From contig CALWHF010000010.1 in NCBI GenBank assembly GCA_944380305.1, forward strand, positions 1 through 64,000: DNA of 64,000 bases, read 5' to 3'. Made by a program: the position numbers and the translations under genes. How positions within the stretch are numbered: position 1 is the stretch's first letter; each line of letters begins with the position of its first letter. This DNA is from an uncultured Christensenellaceae bacterium (GTDB lineage: Bacteria > Bacillota > Clostridia > Christensenellales > UBA3700). Shown piece after piece: positions 42,919 to 51,224 of this stretch. Under the pieces are notes generated by a model. The model was given only the letters and a program-made list of their open reading frames with translations, ran no database searches and was not told the origin of the DNA.

Positions 42919-43516
42919 GATAAAAAAAGATGCCAAAAAATAGCATTATCGACATAAAATAACATTCTAAACTCGCTGTTTTGCCGAAAAATCCTGATTT
43001 CGCGATAAATATCGGAAATATAAGGATATATAATGAATACAAAAAATTTTACATTATATATATGCACGAGCGCGCAGATAATAGACAAACGAGTATCAGC
43101 GTTGCGAAAGAGCAAAGATGCGCGAAGGAGTGTTCGGGCGACGGGAAGAAAAAACAAACCGACGTCTGAGCCAAATGACAAAACCTACGATGATATTCGT
43201 CTCGAAAGAAAACGGATGCCGCGCAAATAAAGGTCGGGTGCGAAAACAGCGAAAGAGTTGATCGACAAGCGAAAATAAACACTGCGTTTAATCGAAAAAC
43301 GGGTAAAAAGCAAAAAAATTTTCGTATCCTCGCGAAGTTGCGAAATAAAAGCCGTTACATATCCCGAAATATGTTTCGCTAAAGCCGATAACTCAATACT
43401 TGTCGACATTTTCACCTTAAAGTAAACTGAAAATTTTTTTGCTCGAAAAGTGGTCCAAATCGCATTTTTGCACGAAATAACGTCGTTTTGCGTCGATATA
43501 AATTTTCAAAAAGGTG
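42919..43516. other. A+T-rich gene-free stretch between divergent surface loci
   Basis: About 600 bases, clearly A+T-richer than their surroundings, without a reading frame that has start signals. The reading frames on either strand are short and carry no recognisable motif. It separates the large lipoprotein promoter (leftward) from the EAL-like gene promoter (rightward) and may contain upstream control sites; I cannot identify any. Confidence 0.5.
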
Positions 43517-43545
43517 TTGACATCGGTGTATTTTGCGTTTATCAT
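43517..43545 (+). promoter_or_regulatory. Promoter of the EAL-like gene
   Basis: TTGACA (43517-43522), 17 bases, TATCAT (43540-43545). Confidence 0.7.
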
Positions 43546-43600
43546 TACAGTATAAGGCGTAAATTTTCGCGTTGTGTGGTAAGGAGGGCAAAATTGCCTT

Positions 43601-44287
43601 ATGGGGAAAACGGCTACCGTCAAAAGACCCGTTTCATATTGCTACATACCCTACTTTGACGGGGACGGCAGGACGGAATTTATCGAAGTCTGGCAGGTGC
43701 TGGAGGACGAAGTGCTGGGAGTGTTGTATCCTTGGCAGTACGTCCCGGCGGCGCAGACGAGTTCCCGTATCGAAACTCTCAATTTTTTAGCCCTCACACA
43801 ATTCGAAGAAGATTCGGAGAAATATCCGAACGTGAAATTCATCTACAAGATAAGCAGTCGCTTGCTTGCTGAAGGCAACGTGCACCGCCTGGCGGGTATG
43901 CTCAAAGACAACCTCGTGCTGTGTTTCGACATATTTCAGCTTGAGGCGTTCGGGGAGAGGAACAGCCGCCTCGGACTCAACTTTCTGAAAAAGCGCGGCG
44001 CACACATCATGATCGAGGGTATCGAGCGTGCCCCGATGGACGTCATAGCGAAGTACGAACCGGAGTATTTCCTGCTCGACTACCGCTACTACAATCAGAG
44101 CAACTTTTCGCTCCTCTCGATATTCTCGGGACTAGCGAAGCAAAAGGGGATAAAGCTCGCGCTCGGCAATGTCGTCAATAAAAACAACGTAGAGCTGTTT
44201 GAGAAAGAGGGCGTCGCGGTGATAGGCGGCAGCGCGTACGCAAAGCCCAAAAAGAAGCTCGAGACCTTGCTCGGCAAGGCTGAATGA
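43601..44287 (+). CDS. Degenerate EAL-like domain protein
   Basis: A 228-residue soluble protein whose strand-helix pattern follows an EAL (c-di-GMP phosphodiesterase) barrel: ENVHRLAGMLKDNLVLCFDI-like (GNVHRLAGMLKDNLVLCFDI), then FLKKRGAHIMIEGIER, EPEYFLLDYRYYN, AKQKGIKLALGNVVNKNNVE, and VAVIGGSAYAKP, the last matching the GxxxxxP end of EAL domains. The catalytic landmarks are missing: no ExL motif near the start, and the DDFG and KID positions read EGIE and LLD. If the assignment is right, it would bind c-di-GMP or a partner rather than hydrolyse it. AAGGAGG lies 13 bases before ATG 43601. It opens the surface-protein locus and probably shares a transcript with the gene at 44365. Confidence 0.6.
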   Translation: MGKTATVKRPVSYCYIPYFDGDGRTEFIEVWQVLEDEVLGVLYPWQYVPAAQTSSRIETLNFLALTQFEEDSEKYPNVKFIYKISSRLLAEGNVHRLAGMLKDNLVLCFDIFQLEAFGERNSRLGLNFLKKRGAHIMIEGIERAPMDVIAKYEPEYFLLDYRYYNQSNFSLLSIFSGLAKQKGIKLALGNVVNKNNVELFEKEGVAVIGGSAYAKPKKKLETLLGKAE

Positions 44288-44364
44288 AAAGGACGAAACG
44301 CCGTAAGGCGTGAACATAAGGACATAAAAACCAAAATTTCTAATAAAGATAAGGAGAGAAAATT

Positions 44365-45345
44365 ATGAAAAAGAGTTTGGTAATCACAACAATAGCTACC
44401 GTGCTCGTAATCGTCGTTGCTCTGACCACCGCGACTTTCGCATGGTTCTCGTCGAGCAATCAGACGACGGCGACGAGTAACTTTACGGCGCAGACGACCA
44501 ATGCGGTATTTACATTCTACCCGTATCAGAGTAATCAGTCTCAATACGACTTCGGCAACGGTCAGACGACGCTCGACTTTACGACGGCAACCGATACGAC
44601 AGACGCGGCGGGCAAGTTCGGAATTTTTACTACGACCGAAATGAAAGCTTTTGTTCCCACCGCGCTCATAGACGCGAGTACTCCCGCGACGATGACGGGT
44701 AATTGGTCTGGTCTTCCCGGCGCTCCGTTCTATACCGCAAACTCAAACGGCAATAACTTGACCAACGCTTATCTTGCTGTGAATTCGCCCAGCGACAATT
44801 TCGCTAACGGCGGATCTCCCAACGTTGCGAGATTCCTGCTGTACAACGGTAAGGCAGAGCAGAAGAAAGTCGATATCGAAGTCGTTGTTACCGCACAGGG
44901 CAAGGCACAGGATATCGGCGTTGCCGACGGCCTCAGATTTTTGATGATAGGCGTTCCGTATAACGGCAACACCGGCACCGCTTTCGTTATCGGTACCGAA
45001 TATGCGTATGACGGCGTTCCCGATTCAACTACCATTAAAAACGATACCTCGTCGTCCTTTACGCCGGAAACGTATACGCCCGCAAATACCGCTTCTTACG
45101 CAACTTTCGACGCAACCGGCTACGTCGGCTTGCAGGCGAGCAAGAGCGTAGGCGTCAACACAAGCGGCTCGAATACTTATACCTTTACAAATGCGGATAG
45201 TGGGATTGTTATCGACACTCAGAAGGCATACGAAATCTATCTGTACGTTTGGCTCGACGGCTCTGTGATCACTGACGGTTCAGCAGGCGGTGCGGTCAGC
45301 TTTGCGATCAACTTCACCGATCCCGAGGCAGAAGAAGCTCCGTAA
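44365..45345 (+). CDS. SipW-type secreted protein, TasA/camelysin-like, Thr/Asn-rich
   Basis: A 326-residue secreted protein. The signal segment is MKKSLVITTIATVLVIVVAL followed by TTATFAWFSSSN, the A-T-F-A-W-F type of cleavage region used by SipW-class peptidases for TasA, camelysin and related matrix proteins. The mature part is rich in Thr, Ser, Asn and Gly, with few Cys or Lys clusters, and ends in a beta-rich stretch (YEIYLYVWLDGSVITDG, then VSFAINFTDPEAEEAP). AAGGAG precedes ATG 44365. Two terminators follow. Probably a matrix or fibre subunit; the call rests on the signal type and composition, not on a clear TasA domain match. Confidence 0.75.
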   Translation: MKKSLVITTIATVLVIVVALTTATFAWFSSSNQTTATSNFTAQTTNAVFTFYPYQSNQSQYDFGNGQTTLDFTTATDTTDAAGKFGIFTTTEMKAFVPTALIDASTPATMTGNWSGLPGAPFYTANSNGNNLTNAYLAVNSPSDNFANGGSPNVARFLLYNGKAEQKKVDIEVVVTAQGKAQDIGVADGLRFLMIGVPYNGNTGTAFVIGTEYAYDGVPDSTTIKNDTSSSFTPETYTPANTASYATFDATGYVGLQASKSVGVNTSGSNTYTFTNADSGIVIDTQKAYEIYLYVWLDGSVITDGSAGGAVSFAINFTDPEAEEAP

Positions 45346-45387
45346 TAAACGATTACAGGATTTTTTGAAAAGTTAGAGAATCGACCT

Positions 45388-45413
45388 CACCCCGCTTGCG
45401 GGGTGGGGTTTTT
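45388..45413 (+). terminator. Rho-independent terminator
   Basis: CACCCCGC, loop TT, GCGGGGTG, then GGGTTTTT. Confidence 0.85.
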
Positions 45414-45455
45414 GCGCGCCTGAAAAGGCGGTTTTTGGATAAATTTGGCATTTTC

Positions 45456-45483
45456 AGCCCGATTTTCGGGCTTATTTTTTTGT
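45456..45483 (+). terminator. Second terminator in tandem
   Basis: AGCCCGA, loop TTT, TCGGGCT, then TATTTTTTTG. With the first it isolates the operon that starts at 45492 from upstream transcription. Confidence 0.8.
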
Positions 45484-45491
45484 TTTTGCTA

Positions 45492-45520
45492 TTGACAGTA
45501 GAAAATTATTATAATATAAT
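45492..45520 (+). promoter_or_regulatory. Consensus promoter of the surface-assembly operon
   Basis: TTGACA (45492-45497), 17 bases, TATAAT (45515-45520), both boxes perfect. It is followed by a ~90-base leader to ATG 45618. Confidence 0.9.
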
Positions 45521-45617
45521 ATTTATATATGCGACCTAATGCGCGCACGCAACGTTTGAGATCTGCGCGTGATACACACGCGTTGCACCGTCGGGGAGAG
45601 TCGCATAGGATAAGGGA

Positions 45618-46448
45618 ATGGGAAGAGAGTTTACAAAGCCTAAACAGGAAGAGATCATCAAGAATCAGAAGATCAGGGCGGCGAGCAGAAGGCGCACCGC
45701 CACTACGATCATAATCATATTCCTGCTTTGCGCGCTTTTGCTTACCGGAGCGGTCTGGGGCACGATAGTCTTCATCGACTCCAACAGCATGAGAGTAGTC
45801 GTCGACAAGAGCAACGTCGGCGACATCTCGATCAGCAAGACCGTCGATTTTTCTTCGCCCGCGACCGTGCTCAAGATGGACGGTCCCGACGAGATCTCCA
45901 ACATCACCTACGACTGGATACTCAAAGACGAGGTGCTCGGCAAAGAGGGCGATCACCACGGCGACAACTATATCGCGTACAGTTTCTTTCTGAAAAACGT
46001 CAGCGACTCGGACATTCTGTACAGAAATTCGATAGTGCTCAACTACGTCTCCAAGGACATAGAGAGGGCGGTCAGGATAATCGTGATCGAGGACGAGGAA
46101 AAGGCGACGTGTTACGCGGTCACGAGGTCGGACGGCACGCCCGAATATATCGCCTACGACACCGACGTCAGGGATACGCAAAAGCCGCTGCCGCTCGGTG
46201 GCAGCAAGCTGGACGAACTGCTCGGAACGAACGTGACGACGCCGTTCGCTACCGACGAACCGAAGGACAGCAACATCACGGTTTTCGAGTCGCCCGATAT
46301 TTTTCTCGCGGTGGGCGAGGTCAGAAAATATACGGTGCTGATATGGCTCGAAGGCTCTGACAGCGACTGCATGGACGCCATACTCGGCGCAAAGGTCAAT
46401 TTTGAATACAACTTCCGCGTCACGCAGGTGGACGCAATACAACCGTAA
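45618..46448 (+). CDS. Membrane-anchored protein of the surface locus
   Basis: A 276-residue protein with a basic cytoplasmic N-terminus (residues 1-27, EIIKNQKIRAASRRRT), one membrane helix (about 28-52) and an extracellular beta-rich domain (VVVDKSNVGDISISKTVDFS; YSFFLKNVSDSDILYRNSIV; KYTVLIWLEGSDSD). The ending VLIWLEGSDSDCMDAILGAK, then VNFEYNFRV, resembles the end of the secreted protein at 44365 (LYVWLDGSVITDG...VSFAINF), so the two probably share a fold, here kept on the membrane. It could be an anchor or assembly protein. It is the first gene of the operon; its ribosome site region GGATAAGGGAATG is repeated before the gene at 53915. Confidence 0.7.
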   Translation: MGREFTKPKQEEIIKNQKIRAASRRRTATTIIIIFLLCALLLTGAVWGTIVFIDSNSMRVVVDKSNVGDISISKTVDFSSPATVLKMDGPDEISNITYDWILKDEVLGKEGDHHGDNYIAYSFFLKNVSDSDILYRNSIVLNYVSKDIERAVRIIVIEDEEKATCYAVTRSDGTPEYIAYDTDVRDTQKPLPLGGSKLDELLGTNVTTPFATDEPKDSNITVFESPDIFLAVGEVRKYTVLIWLEGSDSDCMDAILGAKVNFEYNFRVTQVDAIQP

Positions 46449-46463
46449 GATAAGGGGAAGTCT

Positions 46464-48002
46464 ATGGACAATATGCTAAATTTCATCAAAGCGTTTCTCG
46501 GGGTGCTGTGGGGCGGCGTCTCTCAGATATTCGTCGGCATTTTCGGCGGTATCTTTCAGATGTTCAATTTCCCCGCCTATTACGACGCTTTCTGGGTAAA
46601 CGCCAACGGCTGGGGCGCGGGTGAGTGGATACTCGCCATCCTTATCGCGATAGTCGTTGTCGCTATCCTTGCCGCACTCGTCTGGGTCATCGTATGGTTT
46701 GCGATAAGACTGGTCAAGCGTTTCAAAAAACCCGTCATCAACCAGGACCTTCTCGACGAGATACACAATCTCAAAAAGCAGATCCTCAAGGTCACTCAGG
46801 AAAAAGACAGGATATTGCGCATGAAAGTTACGGGCGCGGAAGGCGACGCTTTCCTCGAGGGACTCGAAGGCGAGGAGGGCGAAGAGGAAGGTCAGGGCGA
46901 GGACAGCAAGCTCAAAGAGGGAGAAAGCCGTTTCTTCAAGCTGACCGAAGTCGATCAGGTGTACGAGAATTACACTCCGCCCGAGTACGACAACGAGATC
47001 ACTCTCGAGCAGATATGCGACCGTTTCCGCAACTTCGCGGCGAGCAGGCTGCGTCTCTATTACGAGCCGCGTATCATCCGCCTTTTCTGGGCGGGCATGT
47101 CCACGACGAGACTTCTGATACTGCAAGGTATTTCGGGTACAGGTAAGACCTCGCTCGCGTATGCGACGGGTCAGTTCCTCGACAATCCCGCGACGATAGC
47201 GTCGGTCCAGCCGTCCTGGCGTGACCGTACCGAGCTTTTCGGTTATTTCAACGAATTCACCAAGCGTTTCAACGAGACCGAAGTCCTCAAAAAGATGTAC
47301 GAGGCGACGTGGAACGAAAACATCTACATAACCGTCCTAGACGAAATGAACATCGCGCGTGTCGAGTATTATTTTGCGGAAATGCTCTCCATTCTCGAAA
47401 TGCCGTCCCGCGACAACTGGATCGTAGACCTCGTCCCGAGCGGCTGGCCCAACGACCCCAAACACGTCGTCAAAGGCAGATTCACTCTGCCGCAAAACAT
47501 GTGGTTCGTCGGCACGGCGAACAACGACGACTCGACCTTCGCAATATCCGACAAGGTCTACGACCGTGCTATTCCTATCAACATCAATACCAAGGGCGTG
47601 CCCTTTGACGCTCCCGATACCGACAAGCTGTATATCTCGTTCAAGCACGTCGAGGGCATGTTCAAGAAGGCGCAGGAAGAGCACAAGGTCTCGCAAGAGG
47701 TCATCGACAAGATAAATACCCTCGACGATTACGTCATCGAACACTTCAGGCTCGCGTTCGGTAACCGTATCGTCAAACAGCTCAAAGAGTTCGTTCCGTC
47801 CTACGTCGCCTGCGGCGGTACCGAGATAGACGGTATCGACTACGTCCTGTGCAACAAGATACTCAGAAAGTTCGAGTCCCTCAACCTCGGCTTTATCCGC
47901 GACGAGATAGACGGTCTGTGCGACTATTTGTCCGAGCTGTTCGGCGAAGAGAATATGGGCGAAAGCAAAGAGTACCTGCAAAGACTCAAGAAACTCTTCT
48001 AG
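46464..48002 (+). CDS. Membrane-anchored McrB-like AAA+ ATPase
   Basis: A 512-residue protein. Residues 1-85 are hydrophobic, with a strong helix at 55-83. A coiled coil at 95-120 and an acidic linker (EGEEGEEEGQGED) lead to the ATPase domain. Walker A is GISGTGKTS (222-230). The Walker B region reads ITVLDEMNIARVEYYFAEML (289-308), the DEMN-x-ARVEYYF form found in the McrB/AAA_5 branch. A sensor segment MWFVGTANNDDSTFAISDKV follows. McrB is normally a soluble GTP-driven restriction subunit; here the motor is tied to the membrane and surrounded by secretion genes. The McrC-like partner candidate is encoded two genes downstream. ATG 46464 lies 16 bases after the previous stop with AAGGGGAAG. 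Confidence 0.88.
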   Translation: MDNMLNFIKAFLGVLWGGVSQIFVGIFGGIFQMFNFPAYYDAFWVNANGWGAGEWILAILIAIVVVAILAALVWVIVWFAIRLVKRFKKPVINQDLLDEIHNLKKQILKVTQEKDRILRMKVTGAEGDAFLEGLEGEEGEEEGQGEDSKLKEGESRFFKLTEVDQVYENYTPPEYDNEITLEQICDRFRNFAASRLRLYYEPRIIRLFWAGMSTTRLLILQGISGTGKTSLAYATGQFLDNPATIASVQPSWRDRTELFGYFNEFTKRFNETEVLKKMYEATWNENIYITVLDEMNIARVEYYFAEMLSILEMPSRDNWIVDLVPSGWPNDPKHVVKGRFTLPQNMWFVGTANNDDSTFAISDKVYDRAIPININTKGVPFDAPDTDKLYISFKHVEGMFKKAQEEHKVSQEVIDKINTLDDYVIEHFRLAFGNRIVKQLKEFVPSYVACGGTEIDGIDYVLCNKILRKFESLNLGFIRDEIDGLCDYLSELFGEENMGESKEYLQRLKKLF

Positions 48003-48191
48003 CCACGGGGTGGCAGCCAAGTCGGCTGACGCAAAGCGAAAAAAGTTTCGTAAAGCGATAGCCGATCAATGCCGCGGGTCACACCCGACCACGGGGTGGC
48101 AGCCGAGTCGGCTGACGCAAAGCGAAAAAGCTGCGCATAGCGAAAAAAGATACAACACGCGATAGCGACAGATGCGCCGGGTCACACCCGG
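48003..48191 (+). ncRNA. Tandem structured leader, two copies, possible riboswitch
   Basis: Two copies of one unit lie between the AAA+ stop and the signal-peptidase ribosome site. Copy 1 starts at 48003 and copy 2 at 48089. Each has hairpin CCAC-GGG-GTGG, hairpin CAGCC-nAGTC-GGCTG followed directly by ACGCAAAGCGAAAAA, a variable part containing CGATAGC, and hairpin CGGGT-CAC-ACCCG. The last hairpin of copy 2 touches the ribosome site AAAGGAG. A tetraloop-like hairpin followed by GACGCAAAGC, and a later GATAGC, recall parts of the c-di-GMP-I (GEMM) riboswitch, which does occur in tandem. Other conserved GEMM bases are not obvious, so the identity is open. Confidence 0.5.
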
Positions 48192-48203
48192 AAAGGAGAA
48201 AAT

Positions 48204-49475
48204 ATGTCAAATAAAAGTACCGACGGAAAACCGATGAGCAAGGCAAAAAACGCGCTTAATATCGCGCTGGTGGTTTTGCAGGTCGCGATAGTCATTGTTG
48301 CGATCGCGTTCTCGATCTCGATATTGCTGTCCACCGGTTACGACAGCGCAACCGACTTCGGCGACTCGTCGATAAGGCTGATGCCCGTTCTGACCGACAG
48401 TATGAACGGGGATAAAGACGACAGTTTCGCCGCAGGCGATCTGATCATCGTCAAGAAGGCGGATGCCGACGCGAAAGCGGCTCTCAAGGTGGGCGACATA
48501 ATCACCTATCTCGAGGACATCGGCACGACCGACGTGCAGTTCGTCACCCACCGTATCGTGGACATCGAGGAGACAGCCTCGGGCGAAAAGGTATACTACA
48601 CGATGGGCGACGCCGAGACGTCGGGCATAAGAAAAGCCGTACTCGTCGGCGACATACAGGGCATATACGTCGGCAAGCTCGCGGGCGTGGGCAGCGCGGT
48701 ATTCTGGCTTCAGGATCCGACGCATTTCTTCCTCGTGATAATGCTGCCGCTGATAGTTCTCCTGCTGTACAACGCGTATCTCGTCGTGCGCATAGTCATA
48801 GACGCCAAGCTCAAGAAACAGAGAGAACAGCTCGTCGGAGCGACGTCCGCGGGTGCCGCGCCTCTCGACGAAGAGGAGATCAAGCGTCGCGCGATAGAGG
48901 AATACATCAAGCAGAAAGCGGTCGAGGATTATATCAAAGAGCAGTCCTCGGCAACGGACGCTAAACCCGCCGAAAGCGTCGGAAACGCCGTTGCAAACGA
49001 AGAAAAAACAGCCGAGAACGACGATTCTCCGAAGGACGACGCACCCGAGAATACCGAGAGCGTACAGGCGGAGGAGAACGCGCCCGCAGACGGAAGAGAG
49101 ACGGAAAAACCCGAAGAACAAGCCGAAATCGCGCCTGCGGAAGAACCCGCGCCCGAAGTGAGCGAGGACGCGAAGGAAGAAGATGCCGAGGCGGATGCAA
49201 CTGAGGCAAAAGCCGAGGGAAATTCGGATGAAGAACGGGAAAAGGCAGAAAAAACGGACGCCAAACCCGCCGAAGTAAAGAAGACTGCGTCGAAGAGCAC
49301 CGCAAAGACAGCCGCGAAGAAGACTGCGGCGAAGTCGGCGACAGCGAAAAAGCCTCAAGCAAAGACCGCCGAAAGCAAGGCGAAAAAGCCTCAGACAAAG
49401 ACCGCCGCAAAGAACGGCGCGACCAAACCCGCGGCAAAGAAACCTGCGGCTAAAAAGACGACGGCTAAGAAATAA
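48204..49475 (+). CDS. SipW-type signal peptidase I with Ala/Lys-rich tail
   Basis: A 423-residue membrane peptidase of the ER/SipW branch of family S26. Helix about 18-43, catalytic Ser66 in LTDSMNG, His116 in FVTHRIVDI (a Ser-His pair rather than the Ser-Lys pair of ordinary SPase I), and a second helix around 170-200. The C-terminal half is unusual: a Glu-rich, Pro-containing stretch, then about 70 residues of KKTAxK/AAKKPxAK repeats like a histone H1 tail, which would lie in the cytoplasm and could bind nucleic acid or acidic proteins. It would remove the signal segments of the FAWF-type proteins in this locus. AAAGGAG lies 5 bases before ATG 48204. Confidence 0.88.
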   Translation: MSNKSTDGKPMSKAKNALNIALVVLQVAIVIVAIAFSISILLSTGYDSATDFGDSSIRLMPVLTDSMNGDKDDSFAAGDLIIVKKADADAKAALKVGDIITYLEDIGTTDVQFVTHRIVDIEETASGEKVYYTMGDAETSGIRKAVLVGDIQGIYVGKLAGVGSAVFWLQDPTHFFLVIMLPLIVLLLYNAYLVVRIVIDAKLKKQREQLVGATSAGAAPLDEEEIKRRAIEEYIKQKAVEDYIKEQSSATDAKPAESVGNAVANEEKTAENDDSPKDDAPENTESVQAEENAPADGRETEKPEEQAEIAPAEEPAPEVSEDAKEEDAEADATEAKAEGNSDEEREKAEKTDAKPAEVKKTASKSTAKTAAKKTAAKSATAKKPQAKTAESKAKKPQTKTAAKNGATKPAAKKPAAKKTTAKK

Positions 49476-49493
49476 CAACGAAGGCAAGAGTGT

Positions 49494-51224
49494 ATGGACG
49501 ACAGAGAGAAATTTGACGCATACGTTGAAAAGATCAACTCGATGTTGCGCTCGGACGAATTTTATCAGACGTTCAAGCGCAGACTCCGTGCGTCCAAACC
49601 GCAATACAAACTCGCGAAAAAGAGCAGGACAAAGCAGTTCGAAACCGACTGGATCGATATGATCGAGTCCTGTATCACGAGTCTCGACAATATCGTGCGA
49701 AACCCGAGAAAATTCATCGTCATCGAAGAAGACATCGTGGATATTTCTCTCGCTCGCGCCATTTCGACAGAGTCGGTCAAGCATCTAGCACAGCATACCA
49801 ACATGATAGCCAGCGTGGACAAAGAGGGCAACGTGACTCCCAACAAGATCCTCAACACGACGAAAGAGGAGAGTTTCGAGATCTACGAAAACCGCTTTAT
49901 CTATACGCTTTTGAAAAACCTGTCCAACTTCATCGCGCGCCGCATGGACGCGATAAAGAAGGCGTACGTCAACGACAATATCCTCGAGCTTGACGTGGAC
50001 GCCAATTTCTATATGGGTAAAACGCGCGTGTTCTACAATCTCGAGCTGATCGGCTCGGTACCGTCCGACCTCGAAGAGGAGATACAGGGCAGCGATCTCA
50101 AGATAGTCGAGCGCGTGACGAAACTGCAACGCATAATCTCCGACTTTCTGTCGTCGCCGTTCGCAAAGCAGATGATAAATAGCGCGCCCGTGCGCCCGCC
50201 TATCACGCGTACGAACGTGATACTCAAAAACCCCGACTTCAAAAAAGCTCTCGTGCTGTGGCAGTTTATCGAAAGCTATTCGAAGATGGGATTTTCGGTC
50301 GAGAACGTCAGCGAGAAGATGACGGTGGACGAGGGCGTGGAGACCGCGGTCGGAGATATGATGTTCATCTGCAATTCGCTGATGGAAGGGCTGATAAAGG
50401 CAAAGACCGAAGACGCGCTGTTCTTCGACGAGGCGAATATGACCGAGGCCGAGGAGCAGGAAGGCGAAAAAGAGGTCGAGAAAGAGGTCGAAAAACCCGA
50501 AGAAACGCCCGCTCCCGAGAGCGTCGAGACCCCGTCTCCCGAAGAAGAGGAGGGAGGAGAAGAGTCCCGCGAAGAGGAACAAAAGCCCGACGAAGAGCAG
50601 GAAGAACAAGAAGAAGAGCTGCCCGACGAGTTCGGCGTGGCGGAGCTGCGCAATCTGTTCCAGCAGACGGAGGGCAAGATCGACAAGGCTCAGCTCGCGC
50701 GTATCAACAAGGCTATCGACCGCGTGCTCCTCAGCGAGAGCACTCAGCGCGCGAAGAGGAAGTCGGAACTTGCAGAGATACAGTTCCGTCAGCAGGAGAT
50801 AGAGCAGGAAAAACTGCTCAAGGAAATGGAAAAGGAAAAACTCGCGCTCGAACGCGCGCTCGCCAAGAAAGAGAAGATCGCAGCGAAAGAACGCGAATCT
50901 CTCGAGAAACAGCGCGAACGCGACAAAAAGCGTCTCGAGAAACTTGAACAGGAAATGCGCGAAAAGCAGGAGAAACTCGCGTCGCAGGAGGTCGCCGCAG
51001 ACGAGACCGAAAAGGAAGACCTCGGCGAGGTCGAGGATCTCTCAGTCATGCCTATGATGGAGGCTCTCAAAACCTCGGGCGGTGCGATCGGTGGCGTGAC
51101 CACGGCAGATGAAGGCTTCGCGGATTCGGAACAGTCTGCGACTGCGGCGGAGAACGGTTCCGCAAATAAGGAACAAGGTGCGGCTGCCGATTCTGACAAC
51201 GGTGTTTCTGACAATGGAGAATAA
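49494..51224 (+). CDS. DUF2357/McrC-like protein with coiled coil
   Basis: A 576-residue cytoplasmic protein. The first ~300 residues resemble the DUF2357 family that accompanies McrB-like ATPases: helical start, a beta region, then ESFEIYENRFIYTLLKNL, where ENRF (132-135) matches the family landmark. A Pro/Glu-rich linker (about 310-385), a long charged coiled coil (about 400-500) and an Ala/Ser-rich tail follow. The PD-(D/E)xK nuclease part expected at the C-terminus of DUF2357 or McrC proteins is not visible, so it is probably not a nuclease. It would be the partner of the AAA+ ATPase at 46464. The family assignment is from motif memory. Confidence 0.6.
   Translation: MDDREKFDAYVEKINSMLRSDEFYQTFKRRLRASKPQYKLAKKSRTKQFETDWIDMIESCITSLDNIVRNPRKFIVIEEDIVDISLARAISTESVKHLAQHTNMIASVDKEGNVTPNKILNTTKEESFEIYENRFIYTLLKNLSNFIARRMDAIKKAYVNDNILELDVDANFYMGKTRVFYNLELIGSVPSDLEEEIQGSDLKIVERVTKLQRIISDFLSSPFAKQMINSAPVRPPITRTNVILKNPDFKKALVLWQFIESYSKMGFSVENVSEKMTVDEGVETAVGDMMFICNSLMEGLIKAKTEDALFFDEANMTEAEEQEGEKEVEKEVEKPEETPAPESVETPSPEEEEGGEESREEEQKPDEEQEEQEEELPDEFGVAELRNLFQQTEGKIDKAQLARINKAIDRVLLSESTQRAKRKSELAEIQFRQQEIEQEKLLKEMEKEKLALERALAKKEKIAAKERESLEKQRERDKKRLEKLEQEMREKQEKLASQEVAADETEKEDLGEVEDLSVMPMMEALKTSGGAIGGVTTADEGFADSEQSATAAENGSANKEQGAAADSDNGVSDNGE

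Noticed and set aside
46464..51224. A straightforward McrBC restriction system
   Set aside because: The ATPase is membrane-anchored, the partner shows no nuclease motif, and two signal peptidases and secreted proteins share the operon, so a defence role is not the simplest reading, though it is not excluded.
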